A stretch of 64,000 nucleotides of DNA, from contig NW_025954977.1 of the NCBI RefSeq assembly GCF_022376445.1, forward strand, positions 186,001 to 250,000, in the 5' to 3' direction. The position numbers were made by a program, and so were the translations under genes. The notes below the pieces were generated by a model. That model saw only the letters and a program-made list of their open reading frames with translations. It ran no database searches and was not told where the DNA came from. Shown one piece after another: positions 55,645 through 64,000 of the stretch. The first letter of the stretch is position 1; the number at the start of each line of letters is the position of its first letter. Source of the stretch: Fomitopsis serialis. Lineage: Eukaryota; Basidiomycota; Agaricomycetes; Polyporales; Fomitopsidaceae.

Positions 55645-57441
55645 ATGGCTTTCCAGAGGCTCTCTGGCTTCTGCCTTATGCTGGGCATGACTCTAGCAGC
55701 GTTGCCTGTCATAACGAACGCTCTTGCCGACTCGCAGCGCACCCTCGAGCTGCAGGTCGAACGCGAGCGCGCTCCTCTGCCAGCAGCTAACTGGACGAAG
55801 TCTTTCTGGATAAACACACCAGGCGCAAATCCCCTCGCTGGCGAAGGCAGCGAGGGCCCGCTCACGGATGACGCCGATGTATGCATCATTGGCAGTGGAC
55901 TCACAGGTGTGTCGGCGGCGTATCACTTGGGCAAGCAGCTAGAGAGCAGCGATCGCGGGGAGCAGCTGAAGGTTGTTGTACTGGATGCTAGAGACTTTTG
56001 TGAGCCCGACCGTTGTTGTCTGTCTAGAGTACGCGCTCATTGTATGTCTTCGCTGAAAAAGGTGCCGGGGCGACAGGTATGGTATACCGATCCGCTGTGA
56101 ACGGCCTACTGAATAATGACATCCGAATCAGGACGCAACGGCGGGCACTTGTCTCTATTGCTTTCAACAGCTTCAATCTTGCATCGCAGAGGTTCGGCAC
56201 AGATGAAGTCTTGCGATGGCTCGCCCTCGAGCGTCATACTGTCACTGAGATTGTGAAGATCGTCGAGGAGCATGGTTTGGAGGAAGCAGTGGATCTGGTC
56301 AACAGCGGGAGGATAGAGCTTTTGATCACTCCGGAGGAACTGGCGGATGCGCAAGCCGACTACAAGGCAGCCAGGGCTGCAGGCGCAAACCTTGATGATG
56401 TCCAATGGTTGACAGAGAGCGAGGTACGTTTACAGTTTACGATGATAGCTGCATCGCATTGACTGACTACCTCTAATAGACATTCGGGTCGTCGTACCCT
56501 GGCTATCTCCACACTGGCTACAATATATGGCCCCTCAAGTTCGTTACCGAGCTTTACAAGCTTGCCGCTGCTTCCTCAGCTCTGAACCTCACCCTGCATA
56601 CGCGCACGCCCGTCACCTCCATCACGCCTTCCAACAATTCTTCTGCGTCGTCTTCGTCACGCCCTTGGACGCTGAGCACTCCCCGCGGGTCCGTTGCATG
56701 CACGCGCATCATCCACGCCACAAACGCTTATGTCTCACACCTACTCCCACATATGCGCGGACCCACAGGCGTGATACCCGTCCGCGCACAGGTTATGGCT
56801 CTACGTGCCGCTGTACCTGTCGAGTCTATCTCGCGGCATGCATGGACGGGCAACGAAGGCTTCGAGTACTGGTTCCCGCGTCCGTTGGATGAAGGCCAGG
56901 AACACCCGTTGGTTATCATAGGCGGCGGACGAGACGCAACGGGGCCAGAGTACGAGTTGTATGTAGCTGACGACTCCACAATCAATGCGAGGGCGGGAGC
57001 TGCAATCAGGAAGTTCCTGCCTGCGTTGTTCCCCGGCAAGTACGAGGAAGGGCGCGAACCGGAAATGGAGTGGACGGGAATCATGGGATACACAGCTAAC
57101 AGCGATCCGTTTGTGAGTCACCATAATGTGTTCCTTCTGTTTAGGAAGATTGACCCCTTATCGATTTACCACTATAGGTGGGGCCCGTCGTCGATCCTTC
57201 CAGTCCTACGGACAACTACGAAGGCCAGTTCCTTTCTGCAGGGTACAGTGGACACGGCATGCCGCGTGCATTTGCTTGGTAAGCATCACCTACATGCCAG
57301 CGTTCGAGTTTTCGTGCTAACGTTATGACGGTGTTTACTAGTGCGGAAGCCTTAGCCCAGATAGTTGCGGCGGAGATTATGGGCAAGTCCTGGTCTCCAC
57401 CGGATTGGCTACCCAGACATTACCTTACACAGTCGTTGTAA
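55645..57441 (+). CDS. Secreted FAD-dependent oxidoreductase (DAO family)
   Basis: A glycine/D-amino-acid-oxidase-like flavoprotein. The start MAFQRLSGFCLM gives a signal peptide ending near NALA. Then NWTKSFWINTPGANPLAGE, the FAD-binding Rossmann motif ADVCIIGSGLTGVSAAYHLG, the second strand VVVLDARDF, and GATG with RNGGHLS split over two introns. The substrate domain has RFGTDEVLRWLALERH, PGYLHTGYNIWPLKF, HATNAYVSHLLPHM and GVIPVRAQVMAL. The C-terminal FAD block includes GIMGYTANSDPF, VGPVVDP, FLSAGYSGHGMPRAFA and EIMGKSWSPPDWLPRHYL. One base is missing after GGHLS (about 56,153-56,156, where CC is read as C), which breaks the frame; the sequence is otherwise coherent. The substrate is unknown, probably an amine or amino acid. 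Confidence 0.85.
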
Positions 57442-57664
57442 GACTGCATACGAAGCGCGATGTATCAGATTTGTTGTATGCCGTGATAAGATTCGCTGCT
57501 GCGCTCTCAAGGTCTGACAACTTGAAGGCAGTTGTCCACCACAGAAGCAGATACATGACGAGTAAGCTGGAAAGTACGGACGCGCCGATAGGCAGCAAAG
57601 AGATATCTTTGTACGTGACGCACACTAGTACTACATAAGGGATCATACACCGCTGTGTCCACCA

Positions 57665-59651
57665 TCATCGGCAAGTCTCAGCTGTAGGTGAGAAGGCACC
57701 ATCCTGGAAAGGCCATCGCCGACGAATATATGCCTTGTCATCCGGATGTTCCACTTCCGCTACTGTACGCTCCAACGCCTCTCGATTGCGACAACGCGCA
57801 TCCTCGAGCTTGTCTTCCTTAACGAGACCATCTGGACCAAGACCGATCTCATCGTAGAGCAGCTTGACGGACTCTTCCCGCATCCAACCCACGACGCCCC
57901 TTTCATTGGCAAGGACTTCCGCCTGGCTGAAGGAGATGGGACACGGTGTATCGGGTGCAATCTCGTCCCACGACTTCCATATGTCGATCAGGACTTGTTT
58001 CAGAGGAGCAATGCCTTCTTCCCATGTATGCGACGGAGACTCGAGGAGTACATGATACCTTCCTTGCCACGGGGAGAAGCGCGCAGCGTGTAGTGCTGGA
58101 TTAAGGCGTTGCGTGACGTAGTGATAGTACTGCGACCGGGCAGCAAGCCGTTGTTCTGTTAACGCGATATGCTGTTCATGTTCGGGTAGTTCGTTGAACA
58201 CGTCTGGAAGACTAGGCGGCCGTGAAGGTCCATACTCGGCCTCGATGTATTTCCCGCGAGTGAACGAAAGGAATGGAGGCATCGGGATGTCGACCAGTGT
58301 CTCCACAGTGGCAGTTTGCCAGTCGAGAAAAACACTTGGTGTCAAAGGCCCACCGTCGTCGACCATGATGTTTGACGGATGTAAATCCGGGTGCCAGACA
58401 CAGAAGGTGGAGAACTCGGGTCGGTCCGGAAGGAAAGGAATGATTTGCAAACAGCGCTGAAGAACGTCGATGTGCGTTTCCGGCGAGTTTTCTCGCTCCG
58501 ATCGGTAGAGGGGGCTATGACGTGGCAGAGGTTTGGCATAACGCCGAAGCCATTCGATCTCACATCGAACAATGGCGCTAATTTGCGAACGGATATCTTT
58601 CCCTGTCACTAGTGTTAGCTCCTGGCTGAATGCATGGTACGAAATGCTACGCACAAGGTCCCCGATCGACACTAAGTTGCGCGCGACCGCCCCTCCAGAA
58701 TTTACGCGCTACACTGGGACCGATGACAAAAGGGCCCCATTGCCCGTGGTGAGGATAATCAATGGGCAAACCAAACGAGGGGGTATTCTTCGGCAAGTCT
58801 TTGGCGAAATACAGACTCCCGATGTAAGGCAGACGAGCATCAGCCCAAGACCTTTCAGTTTTCACGAGATCACGAGTGAAACCCGAGAAAACATCGATAG
58901 GGAGGTCGTCGTTCCATTTCGAGTATAACTGCACTCCTGGGACCTTCTCCATTATGATGAATTCCGATCCCACTTCATTTTTGGAGGCGTCTGTGGAGTA
59001 ATCAAGTGCGATAGGGGTGGGCGTGTTCATACGCATTCTGGCGAACTCCATCGTAGCCACTTCACTGGCAGTGGTGAGGCGTGCCGGCCCAGCCATGGGA
59101 AAGGGCAACCTGGCGACGATTTCCTTGCCATTGTCCAATTTGGCGACAAAGACCCTGTTAGACGTTCCTTTAGGCTCTTGTGAGCTTGTGGCCACGCGAA
59201 CCAAACAAAAAAATCACAACCTTCAGCAAGCTTCTTGAACGAGATACAGGACTTCGCATCACCGGCCTTGATGCATCGCAGGATCAACGCGTCAACATCG
59301 AACGTTAGGTGGCGCACGCTCAGCTCTGGAGAAGCGACAATTACACAAAGCGACAATCCCAGCTGATGATTAACTCACGGGCTTTCCGGTTATAGAGCCA
59401 GGTACCTGTGTTATAGTTGTAGAATCCCTGCTCGTCCTCTGGCGTCGAATGGAATAAGTGCAATGACCCTATGTGAGCGCGATGACTGCCTTACCTCGCG
59501 TATACGGCTTTTGAGCTTGCTCAACGGAGTACGGCCGAGATCTCTTTAGATCCTTGGTGAGGGTGCGAAGAGGATTGCGCATGCTGACTCGCGGCGAACG
59601 GGAACTAGCGTGTAGCCAGCGGCGTGTTCTGAGGCTTGTAATAGGGTGCAT
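57665..59651 (-). CDS. AIM9-like mitochondrial kinase-fold (APH family) protein
   Basis: A fungal protein with an aminoglycoside-phosphotransferase-type kinase fold, closest to the Aim9 group. Exon 1 (MHPITSLRTRRWLHASSR) is a mitochondrial presequence. Further exons: EQGFYNYNTGTWLYNRKA, LSVRHLTFDVDALILRCI, RVFVAKLDNGKEIVARLPFP (nucleotide-binding Lys region), TTASEVATMEFARMRMNTPT, SEFIIMEKVPGVQLYSKW (hinge) and DRGP. The catalytic loop VWHPDLHPSNIMVDDGG (HxD...N) and the metal-binding FLDWQTATVE follow. The C-terminus carries the family tail to AETCR-stop. A one-base frame break lies near 58,690, between RGPC and SISYHAF. Real substrates of the family are unknown. Yeast Aim9 loss affects mitochondrial inheritance. 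Confidence 0.87.
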
Positions 59652-61289
59652 GAATCGAACGACGGTGCAGTGTTATACGAACGGATAAGCGCGATATTCT
59701 GACGCAGAATATTCCCACAGGCCTTAAGCTGTACACGCGATCATGCGCCGCCGCCGTGCGGAGGAGACAGACAGTATTCGGCACGCTGTCGTCAGCCCGG
59801 GCCAAGGATTCTGCCGACAACTTGATTCAGCACTAGCGTTGTCTCTGTTGTACTCGGGTCGCACAGTAGGGAGCGAGACTCGGATCCGAGTCTGAATGTG
59901 GACAGAAGCACAGATTTGACAACCAGCTGTCGACACGAGTAACCCAGAAGACCTTGCGTGTAGAACCAGCGACCGCTCATATCAACCCTAGGCGGCACCC
60001 GGTAAGGTTCTAGTGAGCTATGGGCGCGTATTTGTTCTTATTTGCTCCATCCCAACTCCGTCCACTGATATGACCATTCTTGTAAGTAAGTACGTTGCGG
60101 TTAATAAATGCGGAGTTCATCATCATCATCATCATCATTGTAAGTAAGTACGACCGTTGACGGCGAGTCAGAGCCCCATCCTCGTTGTTAAAACGTTGAC
60201 ATGTGCCGCTGTGATCACTTCTACGAGCAACGTGTATCAGTCACCCGATGATCATCTCCGAGTCAGCCTTCATGTACTTGCAATGATTGCTTTTTTCTGT
60301 CATCGCGACAGAGAATTGAGGGGGTTTTCAGTATGGCGGCGCCGACACACTGGCACTCTGAGTACTAGTAGCGTGATGCCCCGGTGGCAGTCAAGAAACT
60401 GACTCACAGCGGCCCGCTACATACGGTGACTGTGAGTATTTTCTCAGTGCATCTCATTTGGATGATTCACACTCATGATGCAAACGATTGCGAGCAAGCG
60501 ACTCAGAACAAGAATCTCCTCAACTTGACCCGTCCGAGCGGTTCGAGACTCATGATTCCTGAAGACGATGGCGGCCCTGAGTCACATCATGAGCATGTAT
60601 ACTCCCGGCTTCTTCCCCACTCCGTTTGAATTTCTCTTTTCAACGAGGTGGCGTCCCTTGAATTGGCACCTTGATATGTATTACGCTCACTCGCAGTGAT
60701 CGTTTATAGGCAGTAAAATGTTCAGAGGATCAAGACCATAACGAGCCTACTGCGATTAGTAGCGCAGCTGTGAATTCACGTGTGGAACTTCTGTTCGCAG
60801 TTGCGTATCCATCTTTCGTACTATGCCATACTGATACCCTGACTCGGATCGGCTTCCATACCATCATGCTCACGATACTATGCCTTCAGGGGAGGGCTCT
60901 GATGGTAAGATTCAGTGACAACTCCCGAGGCCGAGAAATCGATGAGTAGAATCCAAAGCTGTCGGACAGATCCCTGTCTGCGTATTCCTTTGTGTCTAGA
61001 TTACATGGGCGCGCACCCAACGATGCAGGTGTGAGTACGTGCATCCTCGTATGATCTCATGTGGACAGCCTTGCCTGAACTACACCGTCTATAGCATTCC
61101 AGTTCCCGCAAATCTGGTGTCGTGCGTCTATGACGCTGCCTACCAGGATGCCTACTTCAGCTTGCATGACCCGAATGCCAAAAACTGCGGGCATGAGAGG
61201 AATCCGCATGTGGTCTAACTCGAACTAAGTCCACCGCCGACGGTGCGGACTGCCTCACGCTAGAAGAACATGTCTCAAGCTCCTAGGTT
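59652..61289. other. Intergenic with short repeats
   Basis: About 1.6 kb without a gene. It contains a CAT microsatellite (60119-60138) and two copies of TTGTAAGTAAGTACG about 60 bp apart (60075-60089 and 60137-60151). Confidence 0.55.
60119..60138. repeat. CAT trinucleotide microsatellite
   Basis: Six CAT/ATC units, immediately followed by the second copy of TTGTAAGTAAGTACG. Confidence 0.8.
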
Positions 61290-61383
61290 GTGACGCCCAG
61301 TTATTCTTCCTTTACGGACTTGGCTCTGCTAGGTCTCCTTCAGCGTCAGTGGTGCGGCCAAAGGTATTTATATAGCGAGGAGA

Positions 61384-61851
61384 ATGGACGGGTCTACAGT
61401 ACCAACCTCCCATTGGTCCTTCGCGCTCGAGCACCGCTATATCCTGTTGATAGTCGTTTGCCATCATGTCTGGTATGCCGTCCTTTCCACGCTTTCGTTA
61501 CTGCAGCATTCATCATCGCGGACGTACGTTTCAGGCTTGAAAACTTTCTTCAAAGCTTTGGTCGCCAACAATCCTACCATGTTCGGAGACATTGCCAAGA
61601 AGGCTAGTGGCATACGCCGCGGAGAACGAGTTTGGCACAATGACGACATCCGTGTCGACAGAGGAGCTGACACCAACGACGGCAAAGTTCTCATCGACTG
61701 GCAGAGACAGAAGCAGACGAAGCAGCCGGCTCTGAAGAAGAAGAATAGCCACGAGAAACTTATCGTCCAGTCATTCGATCCCAACCACCCCGAGGCAAGC
61801 ACGCAGCTTGAGGACGACTTCTTCGAGCAGGTGGGCCTACCTCGCAAGTAG
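61384..61851 (+). CDS. Small basic hypothetical protein
   Basis: A 155-codon frame. The first third is hydrophobic and may be partly intronic (a good acceptor CGTTTCAG lies at about 61525-61532). The rest is protein-like: GLKTFFKALVANNPTMFG, KKASGIRRGERVWHNDD, QKQTKQPALKKKNSHEKL and ASTQLEDDFFEQVGLPRK-stop. Lys-rich with an acidic end; no family recognised. A start inside, at the Met of TMFGDIAKK, is possible. Confidence 0.45.
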   Translation: MDGSTVPTSHWSFALEHRYILLIVVCHHVWYAVLSTLSLLQHSSSRTYVSGLKTFFKALVANNPTMFGDIAKKASGIRRGERVWHNDDIRVDRGADTNDGKVLIDWQRQKQTKQPALKKKNSHEKLIVQSFDPNHPEASTQLEDDFFEQVGLPRK

Positions 61852-62506
61852 GATAATCACCTTGTACGCAGGTAACCGCCGCGACTCAATTCTATGCAAT
61901 GTGAATTTCGTTGCTAATCACAACTCGGATGACCGCAGGTGTCGGGCTATTTTGCACCCCTCATCTCAACCTTGTAACAACACCGCTCCGCCTCGCTTGA
62001 TTGTACCAATAGTACTGCCTCGTGATTCAGACTGTCAATGAAATGTAAAGACCTATCTCCCTTAGCGGGCGTGCATTGTACACCACACGTGTCCGAATGA
62101 CCGGCTGGTTCTCCTCTGCGAATTACCATGAATGTGCAGCAGCAGCGGGGATGTCTCAGTCTGCATCTGACTCCGAGTCGGAAGTTATGTTTCATGCACG
62201 GAAAATCATGGTCGTGCGGCACTCAGCGTTACATAATCTGAGTTGGCCGCTGGATCTCTGTTACTGCAATTACCTACAGCGTGTTGTTGATGAGGACTGA
62301 GATCATGGCTTGATAGCTACACAGCACCGTTTGAGCATGAGATCGGATGTCTTCCATGGTAATCGCCGTCCGAGTCAACTACGCAGCAAACTGGACGGGG
62401 GCAAGTATAATTATAGTCAGACGTGCTGCAAGGAAGGACGACGGTACATGGAGACATGTACACAGATTAAATACAGCGCAGTATGATCAACCCCCAAGAT
62501 AGAATG
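61852..62506. other. Spacer between converging genes
   Basis: 3' flanks of the small basic protein and the F-box gene; no gene seen. Confidence 0.5.
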
Positions 62507-63754
62507 TCAGACGAGTACAAATGTACAGATGATGCCACACTCCTTCGACCCCCACCCCCGATGACTATTTTTGTCCGCGATAACTACAATATTAACGTCA
62601 AGGGAGGACGGAGGCTTGGGCACCAGCGCCGTCTCCAATTCGTCTTGCATCGACTTGATCTTGCTAGCGTCCTTGGTAATAGCCCGGAGTTCGAAGACGA
62701 ACTCCACGCCGCCCGAACGCGACGCGAGCCTGCTCAGCTCAGCGAGTACGGGCTGCCACGGTCCTGGAAGATCCTTCGGCAGCCACCCTGCGGTAACGAT
62801 GACTCTGAGATAGCGGAATCGAGAGGACTCGACGCTCTTCAGCACCTTGCTGAGCCAGGCAGGCAGCTTTCTGAGGTCCTCGGTATACTTGAGGGGCGTG
62901 CGATCGAGGGTGAGCGAGAGCAACTCGGTGCTGACAGCGAGGCTGGGAGGTTCTGCACCCGACGTTAGGATGACATGCCACTTCGAGTTTGGATACTCAC
63001 CTTCTCTTGCGTCCCTGAAACTGAGCTTGAGACTCGAGGCCGAAGGAGCCCAGTGGTCGAACAGGCGTCGCACATGTTCGGTGTCGGGGTCGGGGTTCGT
63101 CAGCGTGAGGCATGGGGATGGGCCGAGGGTTGCCCCACGTATGAGCAAATCGTAGACGAGCTTAGTGCAAGCCGACACTGAGAGACTTTGAACGCGCAGC
63201 GATTTTTCCGGGACAAGAGCGACTGCGTCGGAGGGAAGGCGACTCCATTTCGTGAACCAAGTGCGACCAGTCTTGAAGGAGAGCGGCCAGTAGACTTCTC
63301 GGAGCGACAGACTGGAGAGCTCTTTGCAAGATGACAGGATGCGCGGTAGCTCCGTAGTCATGATGTTGAAATCTTCGAGCTCCAAGGTATTGAGCTTGCC
63401 CAGACGTGCTGCTAGCACGTCGTTGACTTCATGTTTGAGAATCCAATCGCTGAGAGTGAGATGTGTGACGTTGGGTAGATGTTGGAGAATCTCAAAATGT
63501 GGGTCCGCGTTGACATCGAGGCGCAAAACGCGGACACTGAGGCCAACAGCGGGGGCACCATGAACGATGGCTCTGAAATCGGGAAACGATTTCTTGGTGA
63601 GATTGACGGTCCTGAAGAGGTAGATCCGTGCAGCATTGACCCATGCACGGCACGTCAAGATGCAAGATCGGAGCGTCGGGCGGTCGGTTTGAAGGTCATC
63701 AAAAATCAATATGCAGATTTCCAGCGGTGCGCTGGCGGCTGCTGAGTTGTTCAT
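62507..63754 (-). CDS. F-box protein with leucine-rich C-terminal half
   Basis: A 415-codon open frame that includes one probable intron. The N-terminus is an F-box: LEICILIFDDLQTDRPTLRS, CILTCRAWVNAARIYLFRTV. Irregular leucine-rich segments follow: VGLSVRVLRLDVNAD, LPNVTHLTLSDWIL, LGKLNTLELEDFNIM, CKELSSLSLREVYW and SASSLKLSFRDARE. F-box proteins act as SCF ubiquitin-ligase substrate adaptors through Skp1; this type is greatly expanded in Agaricomycetes and substrates are unknown. A 48-nt segment with GTGAGT donor, CTAAC branch site and GTGCAG acceptor lies at about 62,953-63,000. It is stop-free and a multiple of three, so both spliced and unspliced forms stay in frame. Confidence 0.85.
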   Translation of the reverse strand: MNNSAAASAPLEICILIFDDLQTDRPTLRSCILTCRAWVNAARIYLFRTVNLTKKSFPDFRAIVHGAPAVGLSVRVLRLDVNADPHFEILQHLPNVTHLTLSDWILKHEVNDVLAARLGKLNTLELEDFNIMTTELPRILSSCKELSSLSLREVYWPLSFKTGRTWFTKWSRLPSDAVALVPEKSLRVQSLSVSACTKLVYDLLIRGATLGPSPCLTLTNPDPDTEHVRRLFDHWAPSASSLKLSFRDAREGEYPNSKWHVILTSGAEPPSLAVSTELLSLTLDRTPLKYTEDLRKLPAWLSKVLKSVESSRFRYLRVIVTAGWLPKDLPGPWQPVLAELSRLASRSGGVEFVFELRAITKDASKIKSMQDELETALVPKPPSSLDVNIVVIADKNSHRGWGSKECGIICTFVLV

Positions 63755-64000
63755 CGCGAGTGCACTACTGCTCGGTGAGGCTGAAGGGCCACCGAGTCCT
63801 GTTTATCGATGGGTGCGGTCCTAGGTCGATATTGCCGACAATCAGACGCGGCTGGGAAGCTGGGAGTGCTCAGCGTGGGGCAACGGTGCCGATGCCATGA
63901 GTGTTATTAGCTCACCTATTGGCTCAAGATGAGTCCCAGTGACCCCAATCGTGACTTCGAGACGCGCTTGTGTGGCCACGCGAGACTGCTTCGCCTCGCA
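63755..64000. other. Promoter/leader of the F-box gene, window end
   Basis: No coding signal recognised in the last 246 bases. Confidence 0.5.

Noticed and set aside
1..64000. Transposons, retroelement domains, CRISPR arrays, NRPS/PKS or other biosynthetic clusters
   Set aside because: No reverse transcriptase, integrase, transposase, long terminal or inverted repeats, or cluster core enzymes were seen on either strand.

Overview
The window reads as nuclear DNA of a filamentous basidiomycete (Agaricomycetes, quite possibly Polyporales). Genes carry many 45-70 nt GT-AG introns with CTAAC-type branch points, intergenic gaps are modest, and several families are typical of such fungi: a CYP5150-like P450, a fungal HNH_2 protein, a DUF3429 protein, a BTB/POZ protein, an F-box protein and a fungal royal-jelly/Yellow protein. 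There is no operon structure, plasmid, phage, CRISPR array or recognisable transposon.

Layout. 0.1-2.2 kb: cytochrome P450 (-). 4.0-5.4 kb: secreted GH23 lysozyme-like protein (-). 7.6-8.8 kb: secreted repeat and histidine-rich protein (+) behind a TATA box. 9.4-10.6 kb: single-pass membrane protein (-). 10.9-14.2 kb: vezatin/myosin-binding-type protein (+). 14.5-15.8 kb: HNH protein with frameshifts (+). 16.06 kb: tRNA-Asp (-). 17.0-18.3 kb: mitochondrial DUF3429 membrane protein (-). 20.1-21.2 kb: BTB/POZ protein (-). 25-27.7 kb: heat-shock transcription factor (-) in a GC-rich low-complexity block. 31.6-33.5 kb: Yellow/MRJP-like secreted protein (-). 36.0 kb: a 31-residue cysteine-containing micropeptide (-). 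36.8-40.3 kb: type II membrane dipeptidyl peptidase (-), divergent from SYS1 (+, 40.8-41.6 kb). 44.2-47.2 kb: BCS1-like AAA ATPase (+). 47.6-50.8 kb: dynamin GTPase VPS1 (-). 51.3-52.3 kb: ATP synthase subunit 4 (-). 52.6-54 kb: uncertain nuclear protein (-). 54.03 kb: second tRNA-Asp (-). 55.6-57.4 kb: secreted FAD oxidoreductase (+). 57.7-59.7 kb: AIM9-like kinase-fold protein (-). 61.4-61.9 kb: small basic protein (+). 62.5-63.75 kb: F-box protein (-).

Most genes are housekeeping: membrane traffic (VPS1, SYS1, DPP/STE13-type peptidase, vezatin-like), mitochondria (ATP4, DUF3429, AIM9-like, BCS1-like) and stress transcription (HSF). The accessory part is the P450, the GH23 enzyme, the His-rich protein, the MRJP-like protein and the FAD oxidoreductase, most of them secreted.

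The two most informative unusual signals are (i) runs of single-base frameshifts in otherwise well-conserved genes, at least seven in about 0.9 kb of VPS1, mostly at homopolymers, which look like consensus-sequence errors rather than true pseudogenes; and (ii) unusual gene architecture: three apparent GC-AG introns, a 9-nt microexon, a 6-nt first exon, a stop-free 48-nt intron, and a tRNA-Asp pair whose introns differ (6 versus 20 nt). No clear new multi-gene system was found. The best candidate for undescribed biology is the secreted repeat/His-rich protein at 7.6-8.8 kb, followed by the Cys-containing micropeptide.
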